A stretch of DNA of 64,000 nt, from the NCBI GenBank assembly GCA_032358165.1, contig JAALGY010000043.1:310001-374000 (forward strand), in the 5' to 3' direction. Every line of letters starts with the position of its first letter. The stretch's first letter is position 1. This DNA is from Diplosphaera chodatii. Taxonomy: Eukaryota > Chlorophyta > Trebouxiophyceae > Prasiolales > Stichococcaceae. This document shows, piece after piece, positions 14,800 to 27,200 of this stretch. The position numbers and the translations under genes are program-made. A model generated the notes under the pieces. That model was not told the DNA's origin, ran no database searches, and saw only the letters and a program-made list of their open reading frames with translations.

Positions 14800-17700
14800 T
14801 CAGCGTCCCTTCTTGCTGGCCCCATTGCCGGGTGAAGTGCTGGCAGTCGCTGCCGTATCCACGCCGCCTCTTTGGGTGCTGCCGCCATTGCCGCCGGCTG
14901 CTTGCCGCCGCTGCCGCAGCTGCAGAGCGTCTGCATCCTGGCCCAGGTCCTCGAAGTCGTCTGCACATTAGGAAGGTCGACGCACAACTTGCCAAAGCAT
15001 TGTGCGCACAGCTTCAACCTAGTACCTGCACCTCGGCTCCTGACTGGCCGCACCTGATAATGTCAGCAGTGGCTGCCCAATCGCAGGCGCAACCAGTAGG
15101 AGTGTGCAAAAGGAAGGCCATGACGAGAAAGATCCATTTGCACATCACATGTCATCATATGTGCAAGGTGTCGCACCCGAGGACTCTGATCTTGGCGGTG
15201 CTGAGACTGCCGCATCTTGTGGCGCCTGCAGCTGTTGCGGCTCTGCAACTGTATCCTCTGCCTGCTCTGTGTATCTGCACAGCACTCACAACAGGCGGGT
15301 TGACACTGTGCATGTGACGCTTGACAGACAGTGAACACCGCTAGGAGCGCACTATCGCATCAGGACTTGTGCATGATCGACAGGCACATGCCAGCCCATA
15401 AAATGCAGTGTGCACCCGAACTCGTTGGCACGCTTCTTGTCCACTGGGTAGATCCACCTCTGATACAGGTACACGAGGAACACTGCAAAAACAAGCCAGT
15501 GCCGGCATCGAGTCAGCGGCGGCGGCCACATATCGAAATCTCCCACCGGCAGTCAATACACTAGCTTACAGCAAGGTCAACTCAGCGCACCTAGGTCGTC
15601 ACGGAAGACGCTGAGCCGATGCAGTGTCGGCATCTTGATCACAAACGCAAAGAGGTCGTCGATGATCGTGTTCAGGAACCTGCGCTTGATCCCAACAATG
15701 TCATTTCACAACATTGAGTGCACTGGACGCAGCCCGACAACGGCCACACACATTGCTTTGCATCACGCTGCGTGCGACTGGTGTAGCACAGTCAGCGCTG
15801 CTCACTTGTAGGACATCTGCCGCCATGGCAGGTGCGCCACGCTCTTCAGCCGGTAGTTGAGATACAACTGTGCACACAAGCATTGCAGTAAGCGCGACAA
15901 CAGATCAAGTCCAAGCGTCGGTAGACATCTCGATGCTTGCAGCAACTCCAACTGTGCGGGCGCAAGCCCTGCTGTCTGCCTCACCTGAGGGCACATCAGG
16001 ATGAAGCCGAACAGGTACACACTGCAATGAAGTGCACAAGCACATCGTCACCCACACACTGCTCGCATTCAGGCATACGATCTGCATGTGCACAGCCAAG
16101 ACTCCCACTGGCAGCAGAACCAGATCACCTGCCAACTGCTGTGTTGAGCACCCAGGAGTACCAGCTCTTGTGCGGCTTGTATACCAGCGAGTATATGGCA
16201 TAGCAAAACACCTGCAAGGCAGACACGTTCCTAGTGACACTCACTGCAGCAACCTTGGGCTCCTGAACCTTGCTGTCTAATACCACGATGGAAGCTCGAA
16301 GAGCGGGTGGAGACATGCATTGCCCATGCAGATGGTGAAACCTATCTAGCGTGGACCAGAGACGCTTACCAGCGGGTACAGCACATAGGACAGGTAGCGC
16401 ATTGCCTGCGCATCGTACTCCTGCGTGCGGGACTTCTGGTACGAGTCCCGGTTCTTGAAGCGCAGCCGGGGCAAGGGCCCAGACCGATCAATGGTCACAT
16501 CCATCGCCTTCGTGATCTGCTCAGCACAGCCAATTGTGATCACCCAGGAGCATTCGGACCCATGACAGCTGGTCCATAGTCGGAACGTGTGAGCCTGATG
16601 AACCGTACATCGGGTCGGTAGGTGTAGAACCTCATCATATGCACGGCATCGTCAAGACCGTGCACGATGTCGCAGCGCACCTTCCAAAACTCGATCAATA
16701 TGCCAACGAAGGTGCTAGCCAAGATGACAAAACTCGTGTCGTTGTCCAGCAGGTAAAGGAAGATGACGATCTGTGATCAAGTGCACAAGGCATTGCTTCA
16801 GTGCCCGCCCAGTAGGACCAGCAGCAGCAGACAGTGAGCAATGCAATCAGAAGCCACATATGCAGGATCTGACCATGGTTCACCTGGCAAAAGCAGTTGA
16901 TGAAGATGGTCTGCAGGCACAAAGAATGCGTGGTCAGCTCAGGGAGTCCGGCCATGCTTGGTCCTATACGATGTTTGCCTTGAGTACCACCAATTGTATG
17001 TCATGTGATGTGTGCAAAGGTAATAACAGGATGTGAACCTTGATGGACAGCCCCTCAACGTTCTGCTTGTTCTTCCAGAACCCAATGTCATTCTTGAAGG
17101 CCAGCATGTCGAACACCTGCAGCGTGTGTACAATTCGGCAATCAGTCTTGGCTGATACATACTGCTGCCCACTGCAGGTTCACCCACCACTTGACCTTGA
17201 CAACACCAACCACCTTGCATGCAACCTCAACAAGCAGGATGTGCAAACACCGTGAGGTGCAAGGTTCTCACCGAGTGCAGCAGGCTGACGCACATGGTGA
17301 GGCCCAAGAAGACTGGGTTGCCCTCCAGCAGTACGCGCTTGAACTCGTCGGTGTCACCCTCAGCCATGGCGCCCATGGATTTCTGCGTGTGAGCATGAGA
17401 ACAAATGTGGACACATCCTGTGCCTCCTGGTTGTTTCCCTCGTTACCTGCGCACTAAGCACCACCCGGGGCAGGTTGCACATGGCTGCAGCGCATGCGGG
17501 GCTATGTGGTCTGGAGGTTCTGGGGGTGGGGTGGGCATGCGCATGGGGTGGCAGCGCAGGCACCCACCTGCATGCTGAAGGACTGCTCCATCTGCAGGTA
17601 CATCAGCCACTTCCAGGGGCCGACGCTGTTGAGGTTCAGCTGCAGCTGAAGCTCCGACACCGTGTCGTTGACAGGCACCATGTAGTCGCGCAGCGTCCAG

Positions 17701-19247
17701 AAGTCGTTGAAGAACACGGTGGGCAGGTACGTCCGTGTGGCGTTGTCCAGATGAATCCAGTCCCGTTGCTGCAAGTCAGCAGCATGCGGCATGCATGAGC
17801 TGCCTCCTTTCACATGAACAGCGTGTAAAAGAGCGACCTCGTACAGCTGCAGCCTCGACACTACACTGCAAGCGAAGATGCCCCCAGGCGCCCTGTACAG
17901 GCACATCTGGTGACGCCGGGACGAGCAGGGGTCATGAGGATCAGCAACCCACCTGCGGCAGGATCTGTTGGGGTGTCAGTATGGACTGGTCGTCCACGAG
18001 AGAGATGGTGAGGTTGGGCTTGATGTAGGAAATGACTTCACGGGGTGCCGCCGCCGCCGCCCGCTGCTCTGCCTGCAGCACAATCGTGCAGCAGCATGTG
18101 ATGAATGCATGCACGGACAGGATCCTGTCCTGTTTCAGACGAGACCCTGCATCTCTGAGGCATTGCATGCACGAGCCATGCACATGCCTGTGTGGTCTCT
18201 TGGCCCTCTTCATTTTTGCCGGACAGCAGGTTGACACCCTCCACCACCTTGGGAGCTGGCAGATACTCGTTCACACCTGCAGTACACAGCCTACTGATGG
18301 CACCAGTGGAGGCTGCGGCTGACCTCATGGCTCTGATATCCTGGATATCAACCCTGTGAACTGGAGCAAATCCACCCAGTGCTCAATCTTGCAGCAGCTC
18401 CAATGCAGCACATTGACAAGGCGCTCATCAGCTGTGTGAATGTATTGCAGACAACACAGCAATGGATTAAAAACGCACGCCAGCTGCGGACCCACTGCAG
18501 CGTGCGCGGCGAGCCAAGCAGATCTGCCTCCGTCTTCTCCAGGACCGTGGCCTCGAAGACAGCATGCATGTATAGCGTGCCATTATTCTGTACCGCCTGC
18601 ATACCCACAAGTCATCGCCTAGCACCTCTGAGCTTGATGAAAGGCGCTTCAGTATTGCATGGTGCAGCCTTGGCTTTGCACATGTCAATAACATGCTGAT
18701 AGCTGCGTAAAGATGACAAACAGAAATACGTCAGCTGACCACCCGACTCAACAATTCATGACCTGACAAGTGCACCTTTGACGGTTGGTATGTGATGGTG
18801 TGCGAGCGCTCAGCAGGCAACGGGAGCGAGAAGTCCGTCTGCTGCCAGACCGGCGCCGTGGACACAGCGTCCAGGTCGTCCACGGCCATCGACGGCTGTT
18901 CGGTGAGGAACACGCGCATGGACATGGGGTCACCGCGGGCGACACGGGGATGGAATGCCATGCCCGGCGGCGGCGCCTGTTTGCCGCCGCCGAACAGGTT
19001 TTTCAGCAGCATGAACACCAAGAACCCTGCAAGATACAACGTTTGAGGTCAGCTGCTGTCAACCAATGCCTTGGTGCAGCCAGCGCGCTTTGAGCGCCGC
19101 CGTGCAGAGCATGATGCATGAGAAATGGAGTAGGTGATGCCTATTGTACATACAGTTTGGCCAGGTACCTCTGAACGCTGATCCCATCCAGTTACCGCGG
19201 CCCTGCTGCGCCTGTGCCCCCTGTGCGGGTGCCACTTCACCTGGCAT
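14800..19247 (-). CDS. CLPTM1 family multi-pass membrane protein
   Basis: A homologue of cleft lip and palate transmembrane protein 1, an endomembrane protein; the animal paralogue CLPTM1L is reported to scramble a GPI precursor lipid. The start at 19247 gives a hydrophilic Gln/Gly N-terminus that splices at FR-GFLVFMLLKNLFGGG. The large lumenal domain follows: PAPKVVEGVNLLSG, VISYIKPNLTISLVDD, WIHLDNATRTYLPTVFFNDF, WTLRDYMVPVNDTVSELQL, GPWKWLMYLQMEQSF. The membrane part then shows EFKRVLLEGNPVFLGLTM, FDMLAFKNDIGFWKNK, VIFLYLLDNDTSFVILAS, EFWKVRCDIVH, YSWVLNTAV, LYLNYRLKSVAHLPWRQMSY and DDLFAFVIKMPTLHR. The C-terminus is hydrophilic and ends in NGASKKGR at 14800, with a basic tail. Small exons of 60-200 bases are spread over 4.4 kb. 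All diagnostic blocks are present in order. Confidence 0.93.
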
Positions 19248-19798
19248 GATGACAAAAGTTAAAGTCGCAGCTCCACGACTTGGCAACCGCGTGCGACTCC
19301 AACCCAACGTGACGCTTCAGATTATGCCATGAATGCAGTTGCAGACTATTTCTGCCGACTGGTACCCTGGATCTGTGCCTTCCGGAAGCTGGGGCTCCTG
19401 GGTCCTGTCCAATGTCGTCGGTAAAGAGCTCGAGTCTCCAGTGCAAGAGGCCTGGTGCTGCCCTGGAGTATTCGAGTATCCCTGGGCTGAACGATACACT
19501 GGCCAGCAAGATATCGTGGCCAGTCAAAGCATGTCACGCTGGAACCTGTGGACCTGAATGTGAGTTGTGCTTGCCGTCACTATATCAGCTTCCTGGTCAG
19601 ACTCGGCAACCACGCACTCTGCGGGTATGCTGCATAGAGTCAGGCGATCAGCCTCTGAGCAAGTCCGCAACCGCCCTGTCACTACTTAGACCATGATCTT
19701 GTAGACCAAACACCAAGTGTGGCACACAGCGGCATGGCCTCATCAACAGGTGTGCTTGTGCGCTGAAAGTTCTGTCAAGCCCACACACGCATACAGCC
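19248..19798. other. Spacer between CLPTM1 and SLC35F6-type genes
   Basis: About 550 bases between tandem minus-strand genes. I see no gene. The right part should hold the 3' end of the transporter transcript and the left part the CLPTM1 promoter. Confidence 0.4.
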
Positions 19799-22700
19799 TC
19801 AGACGTCACCAACATGGGCCGCCTGATACGAGCCCACAAATGACCTCGGCACCGAGCCCACGTAGCTTCCGCGGAACGCATTGATGTTCATCGTGCTCTG
19901 CATACGGTGCAAAACAGCATGACCACTCTCAGACAGTTCGACATGTTATCGTCTGCCTTCACATGCACCCTTCAGTAGCTGCTGGCCGCCATTCCTGGAC
20001 CACTGCACAAGTTGATGCATGGTGAGCAATGCGGACACGGCACAGGCAGCACTCACACCTTCATCGAGGACGGCGTGAAAGCGATGGGTCGGCTGGCGCC
20101 CGGCGCCGAGCGACCGATGCTGACGCTGCGTGTTGGACCGCTGCCCATGGCCCGTGCTCCAGACGCTGCAGGCGGCGTGAGTGGCGCCTCTACTGCATGT
20201 GCAAGAAGCGCTGTTGCAACGTGCAGCGTCTTGCAGGCACACCACTCCAACAACCTTGGACACGGCTTGCTTGTGGATCCTTCCAGATCTGATAAGCCAA
20301 GTCGGGCATCACGGAGCAACACGCACCAGCAGGCTGCCCAGCTTCGGCCGCCATCTCTGCGACGATCTCCTTCTCCTCCACCTCATCCCCCCGCCCGTAG
20401 ATGAGTGTGCCGCACACCAGTATGCAGAATCTGCGGCAACCAGATCGGGGAGACCTTTCGAAAACCGTGACATGTGGTCGCGGCAGAGCACGACAAATCT
20501 CATTGCAGCAGGCACATGTGTGATGCCCTGTGCCATGCAAGTGGGACGCTAGACAGTCTGCCAGCTGCAAGCGCCCTGCAGCATCACAAAAAACTTGAAG
20601 CCGACTGCCTACCCCACAGCCTGGATCAGGGAGAAGCGAGACCACGACTCGCCCAGCTTGCCGAAGCCCAGCGGGGTGTAGAACAGCAGCAGGTCCACCT
20701 GACCAAAATAGCACGAGTGTCTAACCTGCGCTCGTGGTCTGATGAGCTTTTCTGGCTGTGGGATGCGCACGTCAAGCCAGACATTAGTCCCAGAACTGCT
20801 GGCAAGTGCAGCGGAAGCGACGTACCAGCCACACGAACAGCGTCCTCGTCGTCTCCAGCACAGTCCGGAACACCGCCCCAAGATGCCCTGTAGGGGTTCA
20901 GCGACACATCGCACCGTCTGCCAGCTGTTTTTTGGAAGCGTACCTCACGAGGGACAGCTCACAGACAGTGGGACAAAGTATAGGCAACAAGCTGGTCAGC
21001 GGGTTTGCTGTTGGGAGATTGGAGGGTCTGTGTGGGGGGCGTGAGAGCTGCACACTCACCGGTGACGCACATTCCCGACACATTGTACATCAACAGCGCC
21101 AACATGTCCACCAGCAGCACTGTCGCGATGACCCGGCTGTGCGTAATCATCTGCATTTGCACTTTGCACCGTGGCCATAGGTTGACATGTGCGGCATGCT
21201 GAGGGCAAGACCTGCAGGCTTGCAGCACGATGTGCGCCCCGCAGCGCATCAGGGCCCAGGCCAGGTGCAACTTCCAAAAGCCCTTCCAAGGGTGACACTG
21301 CAGAGGCAGCATGCAATGCTGGACGCACATGCCAGGTGTCGAGGCTATTTTCATGGATGCCGCTGCCCTCCGCGCCTGGCAGGTGCTGCACCACAAGGAA
21401 GCGAGGGCGTGTTTGCTTGCCCTGCTACACCCTGCAGAACAGCAGGGCCAAGCGCAGAATACCCAATGCAGCTCTGCCCAAAGCTATTGACAGCATGTGA
21501 GACGTGTACCTGCACCACTGGGAGCATGACCAGGAACATGGCCAGGCTTCCCCACAGACCCTCAAAGCCCACAATCTTGAGCGCCGAGATGTCCATGCTG
21601 CTGAGGAAGAAGTCCTCGAAGGTGATCTGCGCCGCTTGCACGGCCTGCAACAATGTTACACTTGCAGATCGATGCTCCTGAACTGACTGCAAGTTCAGGT
21701 GAAGTCCCAATCGTGCCTAAGACATTGCACACATGACAGCGATGGTAGTGGTTGCCACGAAACTTGACCGTTTGCATTGGGGCTAGAGTAAGACACAGTA
21801 GCGCGACAGCCACCTGCGACAGGATGATGAGGGCCATGCCGCCTAGCATCTGCCACTGTGACACTGGGTGCGTCGCAGAGCCCTCGCCACCAAGAAGGCT
21901 CGCCGCGCCCACGCAGCAGATGCCTGCCTGTGGGTTTAAGGCAGGGCACACTGAAACGAGGCATGTTGCAGTGGACAGGACTCACACTCCAAAGGTGTTG
22001 TTGCATGCAAGTGGGCCTCTTGCAGCCATCAGCTGTGAACAGGGGCTTACCACGCAGCAGGCAATGCCGCCAAAGTGGTACTTGTTGAGTGTGCGGTGCA
22101 GGAACACCACAGAGAAGAGTGCAGCAAACAGCATCTCTGCGCCCCGCATCATCTGGTACACGGAGGCCGTCACTGACAGCAGCCCTATGTTCATGAGCAC
22201 CTGTTTGCAAGCGAGGGCACAAGCCCATGAGCTTGTGACGTCAATATGAGGTAACCTGTATGAGGTAACCTGTATGTCCTATTAAAAACGGATGAAGCGC
22301 CAGGGTCAACATGCAGATGGGGATCCGTTGCAAATCGTTGCACCGTAGCGACGAGGTCGAACGCTGTGGGAATTGCCAGCAGCATGATCTCCCTGGCCTC
22401 CGAATGGGTGCTTTCACCAGCCGCCTTGGTCTGCAAGAAGCAACACTGATCTGATCGTTTCGCACACGCGAACCCATTCACTGGATTTGTGTCACCCGCT
22501 GGATGATAACTTCATCAGCGGAAGCATTGGGCGGACATTGGGCCTACATAAGCTGCCTGGGGCGCCTTACCACATCCTCGCCGAGCAGTGGCTCATTAAT
22601 GCGACCCGCACGCCGCAGCTTCTTCGCCTTATATTGCTGCCAATAGGCTAGCGGCAGGCACAGGCTCATACCCAGGAACATGACCTGTGGCAGTGACAAC

Positions 22701-23071
22701 AGGCACTGGTGCATGCGATACCCACGCACAAAACACTTCAGCACTGCCACACAAGGATGCTGAAACCCACGCTGGTCATAGCCCATGGCTTTTGAAACAG
22801 CTCGTGTTGCCCTTTGCGTGTTGTCCCGTCCAGTTCATACACTGCGGCACAAGCGCCAATGTAGGGCATGGTTGAGCAACATGCATGAATCTGGACTCCA
22901 TGCCGGCAGAAAAACGCCACGCACCGGCCTGTTCTGGAGCCGACATGCATGCTCCTATGCACGAAGTTCCGGGTTCGAAAGCCCGATCTCACCTGCCTTG
23001 GCCGCTAAGCTTGTCAATGTACCAAATGTGATGAGCCCCACGACTGCAAGAGATGCGTTCATGTCCGGCAT
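19799..23071 (-). CDS. SLC35F6-type drug/metabolite transporter
   Basis: A ten-helix transporter of the nucleotide-sugar/drug-metabolite superfamily. The closest animal protein is SLC35F6, on lysosomal and mitochondrial membranes; the substrate is unknown. The start at 23071 gives the first helix (SLAVVGLITFGTLTSLAAK), like LVTGSINTLSAK of SLC35F6. Then come the diagnostic GFQHPCVAVL, MFLGMSLCLPLAYW, a linker with EPLLGED, IPTAFDLVATV, the signature SVYQMMRGAEMLFAALFSVV, FLHRTLNKYHFGGIACC, MALIILSQ, AQITFEDFF, LKIVGFEGLWGSLAMFLVML, NVSGMCVTG, FRTVLETTRTLFVWL, LGESWSRFSLIQAVG and FCILVCGTLIYG. The cytoplasmic tail (SVSIGRSAPGASRP) and a terminal exon starting STMNINAFRGSYVGS reach the stop at 19799-19801. 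The order matches SLC35F6 throughout. A 14-base tandem duplication lies in one intron. Confidence 0.9.
22247..22274. repeat. 14-base perfect tandem duplication in an intron
   Basis: Two adjacent identical copies of tgaggtaacctgta lie in the transporter intron between the helices VLMNIGLLSV and IPTAFDLVATV. It is probably neutral. The duplicated unit contains ggtaac/gttacc but does not create an obvious alternative splice site. Confidence 0.75.
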
Positions 23072-23803
23072 AATGGCCCGGCGGCTGCGTGACACGCTTG
23101 AGGTTCGTGACTATAGCGCCTTCTCGTCGACGCTACAACGCAGTCTGCAGCCCCGCGATCGACACAGTCCGACACAAGCACTGTGCTGAACCTGCCACTT
23201 TGTGTGCCGCAGGGTGGTGACGATCAATGCGCCAATCGCGTCAGCCACACTTGTGATTCAGATTGAACATGTCCAACGCAGGAAGGCGGGCAGCAGATCA
23301 GCATGCACTCCTTCAATGCATCAGTGGTGACACATGAACCCTGATCTGTCACGTGGTGATGACCTGGCTGCTGTGCAGCGCATTGTGCAGGCGCACATGA
23401 GACTGCACCCGGGCATCGTTTGCCATATTTCACGAACTCAACGCCACATCACAACTCTTAGATGTCTGAGCGCTGTGCACACAGAATGTCAAGACCAGCG
23501 CCAGATGGTGACTGCCATACACATCAGCATGTGTGACATCAGCCGTTGACGCACATCACTGACTTCAACACCCAATGCTGCAATGAGATCACCGTCAACC
23601 AAGTAGTCCGCCGTGGCGAGTGTGAAGCCAGCACAGCTCGTCAATCTTGTGCTGTGGCCAAAAACCGCCCCTGTTCCCTAGTTGCTGTGGATCACGCACC
23701 CTCGCCTGTGCCCCGTCCAATACATGCCTGAAGTCTGAAGCCTGCAATCCGATTCATATCCAACAAAACAACGGTCCCGACCTGTTGCACACCATATGCT
23801 CTG
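23072..23803. other. Spacer between transporter and AP2/ERF gene
   Basis: About 730 bases, presumably the promoter of the SLC35F6-type gene and the 3' untranslated region of the AP2 gene, both on the minus strand. Only short unsupported open frames are seen. Confidence 0.4.
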
Positions 23804-26800
23804 CTATTGCGCGGCCTCGGTTGAGCCCGCAGCCACAGGCCCGCTGACCGGCACCCGTGGCAGCGGCACATTGCTGGGGTTGGGTATCATGTGCGACTTG
23901 TTCCACAGCTCCTGGTTGTGCGCCACCGCGCCCAGGAAGCTGCGCATGTGGGGGTTGGCCACGTCCGGCGACATGCCCATCAGCGACTCGTCAAAGTCCT
24001 CCGGCTCGGCTGCACCCTTGGCGGCGGCGGCGGCCGCCGCAGCCGCTGCAGCAGCTGCCGCGGCCTGCTGCTCATCTCCGGGCTTGGGGGAAGCCGGGAA
24101 CCCGCGCCGCGTCTGCAGCAGCAGGTGGCGTTGCTCAGGTCAACAGCACACATGCGGCGTCCGGGCTGCCCCACTCAGCACAGACGCAATCACGCCACCG
24201 TCATATACGAGGCTCCAGGACCTGAACCCTAGACCCTGTAAAGCCCACCTGTGCCGAGCGCAGGGCGGGCACGCCGATGCTGGCGGTGCTGGGCGTGGTG
24301 CGGGGAGGCGCTGCCATCGGCGCTGACGCGGGCGGCGCCCAAGCCGGCTGCACCTTATGACCAAATGTATGACGTCTCAGCCCTTGACGACTGAGCCTGA
24401 CGCGAACTTGGCTTTGGCATTTACAGCATCAACTGACGAGCTAACTGTTTGTCTTACAAGATGGAGTTGATGCATACGTCCATGAGCATGGTCTCTGCGC
24501 TACTCCACTGCAACAACTACTGTGTCCAGACTCTTGACGGATGACGGGAAAGCGGGTCGGACAGCTACCTGCGGTGTGGTTCCCAGGATCATGGTGTCCT
24601 CATCCAGCTCGCCGTCTGACGCGTCTGCAGCGGCGCCGGCGACGCCGCTGCCCGTGTATTTGGGCGGGAACATGAGCTCCGCCTTCAGGCTGCCCATGTT
24701 CATGGTGTCGCACCCTGCAGCGGCGACGATCCTTGCACACGATCACTCTGCAGGACTTCTTTAGGGGTCCTGTGCTTCCTGACGTACAGGTGTGTGCAGC
24801 TGTCATCAGCAGAAACACCTGGACATGCAGCCAAGGAGCCGGACACAGGGTGTGATCTCCTGAGAGACAGTTTCAGCTGTGGGGCTGCAGCGGAGGCGAC
24901 ACGCACCGCCAGCCTCCATCAGCTGCGTGACGACGTCGACCATGTCCACCGAGCGCCCAAAGGGCGAGGTGCCCATGCCCATGTGCGAGGCGCCGCCCGC
25001 AGACCGGCCCAGTGACGCCGGCCAGTCGGGACCGCTCCACTGCGGGAGCGGCGGCTTGGAGGCGCTGGTGGCCATGCTGCAGCAGGGGACCGCATGGGGT
25101 CAACCTCATGTGTGCAGCACACATGGAGCGGGAGCATGCAAACCAACCGTGCTGCTCCGCTGCAGCGCTCCACTCTCAGCTGCCTCCATGTGATACCCTG
25201 CTGCCTCTATGTGAGACCCTCCAAGATTCTTCAAAGCAGACACTTGCTCGGCACAGCATGCGCTGCTGACAAGGTACCTTGCAGGCAGGCGGTTAGGCGG
25301 TGGACCCATCGAGCCAGGGCCGCTGCCACTGCCCGCAACGCCGCTCGTGCCCGCAGGGTGGAACATGCCTCCGGGGATCAGCATCGCGCCACCATAGAAC
25401 GAGGAGGCCCCGTGCTGTGCAGTGTAAGGTGCAGAACATCAGCAAGGGCAGAGCACTGCAGACACTGCAGGTATCTGACAGCCATGATGCCGCTGGCTTG
25501 CAGTCAGCAGCTCAAAGCTGACAGTCTGCAACGGCATATCTAGCACGAGGCTGCCATGAAGTCGAGGTCATGCATGAGAACATGGCAGAGGTTACAGTTC
25601 GAGTAACAGAAAGCAAGCACATAAGAAGAGAAAGGCACGCACCGGATCACGGCCGACCATAGTGTTCTGAATGAGTGGCTCGTCAGGGGATGTTGCCAGT
25701 TCCGCAATCTGCCTGGCCGACACGGTCTCTGCAGGCCTCACCACCTTCTTTGCTGGAGCCTTGGGAGGCGGCATGTATGGCATGCCTGCAGAGCAACGCA
25801 AAGGCAGAGTGCCACAATGCGTGCATCACCAGAACGAGCAGGGACACCGATGATGTGCTTGATATGAATCAGCAAGGAGAAAAAGATGAAGAATGAGCAG
25901 AAGGAGGAGCCCTTGCAGGAGGGATCTGTCAGCTGTCAGCGTGCAGCGTTGTGGGCCACGAACTCCATGACCTGGCAGCAGCTCAGAGGCTCACCAGTAC
26001 CAGAAGCACCCTCCTCGCCAGGCTCAGGGAAGTTGCACCTCGCTGACGGGCCACGGATGGCCCTTGCAGCAGCATCATACGCTCGCGCGGCCTCCTCTGC
26101 TGTGTCGAACGTGCCCAGCCACCTGTGCACCACGCAGCAGCCTCAGACTACACACGGACCTGGTGGTTGCACTTTTACCTCTATACTAGGCAGCAGGCGT
26201 GGGCTCAGCACGGTTCAATATCCCAAACGCCTGACGCAACAACGTCACATGACCAACAAGCACCCTCGCGTCTTCTCAGAGTCTGCGTTTGCTATTTCGA
26301 ATTGCACAGAACTGCACACCTGCGAGCACTGACGGTGGGGTCCCTGATCTCTGCAGCCCACTTGCCCCAGGGCCGCTGCCGCACACCGCGATAAGTCTTG
26401 TTCCGACCCTTGGACACCACATCGCCCTCGGCTGCCTCACCCGCTGGGCCGTCCTTCTTCTTGAGCTTCTGCAACAGAACAGCACACGACTCAAAATGCC
26501 AGCAACGGCTGCTTCCTCGACACCCACGGCAGCCAGACAACCTGCCTGCAGGCACTACAGGGACACTTCTGCAGTTCAGATATGGACCGCGAGACTCGGC
26601 CAGCACCTTTGCAGGCAGCTTGGCGGGCTGTGGCCGTGGGATGGCGGTCGGCTGGCTGACCTCGCCGCTGGTGGAACGGACCACCTCGCTGCGGATCGGC
26701 CGTGTCACGGGCGCCGGCGGGCGCGGGGGCGCCGTCTGCGGCGGAACTCGCGGCACCGGCACGCCATTGGCGGCCACTGGGACGGGCAACTGCTGCGGCC

Positions 26801-27200
26801 TTGCGGGTGCTGGCAGGATGTTGGGGGCCACGGGCCGCGGGGCGGGCGAGCCCGCGGCGCTCGGCAGCGGGGCGCCCTTTGCGTCATCACGCGGCGGACT
26901 GGTGCGCAGCTTTGCTGTGAGACCGCCCTGCACCGGCGCCGGCAGCGGCCGCACCGCAGGCTGCGCCTTGCCGGGGTGGATGGCAGACATCGGGAGGGGC
27001 AGCGTGCCCGCTGGCCGCTGGGGTGCTTGCAGCGCCTGCGGCAGCTGCTGCTGCTGCTGCTGCGGCGTCGCCGGCCGCGGCAGCGTGGTGTTCAGCGTGG
27101 CTGCAGGCTGCGAGGCCGCGGGCGGTGCCGTGCTGACTGCTACAAAGCCGGTAGCCAGAGGGGTGGCACCAGGCCGTAGTGCTGTACTCTTTTGTGCGCC
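23804..27200 (-). CDS. AP2/ERF-domain transcription factor
   Basis: Plant-type DNA-binding regulator with one AP2/ERF domain. The domain is split by an intron. The first half, [20 protein letters not shown], carries the YRG element that contacts DNA. The second half, [20 protein letters not shown] with GPSARCNF, carries the WLG and RAYD elements. The N-terminal 200 or so residues are rich in Pro, Ala and Gln, with a run of six Gln. C-terminal exons read [66 protein letters not shown] and [14 protein letters not shown] acid stretches. A run of about 14 Ala precedes [20 protein letters not shown]. It ends EAAQ at 23804. The 5' end is open: the first recognised exon begins after an acceptor at 27201-27205 and the initiator exon was not found. 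The target and pathway are unknown; disordered flanks suggest activation regions. Confidence 0.85.
24020..24066. repeat. GCN-type tract coding poly-alanine
   Basis: An imperfect gcg/gcc/gca repeat encodes about 14 consecutive Ala in the AP2/ERF protein on the minus strand. Synonymous variation inside the tract argues for selection on the peptide rather than recent slippage. Confidence 0.7.
27041..27061. repeat. CTG/CAG microsatellite coding poly-glutamine
   Basis: An uninterrupted CTG run (CAG on the minus strand) encodes six Gln in the N-terminal region of the AP2/ERF protein. Pure repeats of this kind are prone to length variation. Confidence 0.75.

Noticed and set aside
26289..27179. Plus-strand open frames of nearly 300 codons opposite the AP2/ERF gene
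   Set aside because: They lie antisense to exons that carry a clear AP2 domain and Pro/Ala/Gln-rich sequence. Long antisense frames are expected from G/C-rich third positions, and their translations show no motif.
23804..27200. Two-AP2-domain (AINTEGUMENTA-type) protein
   Set aside because: Only one set of YRG, WLG and RAYD elements is present.
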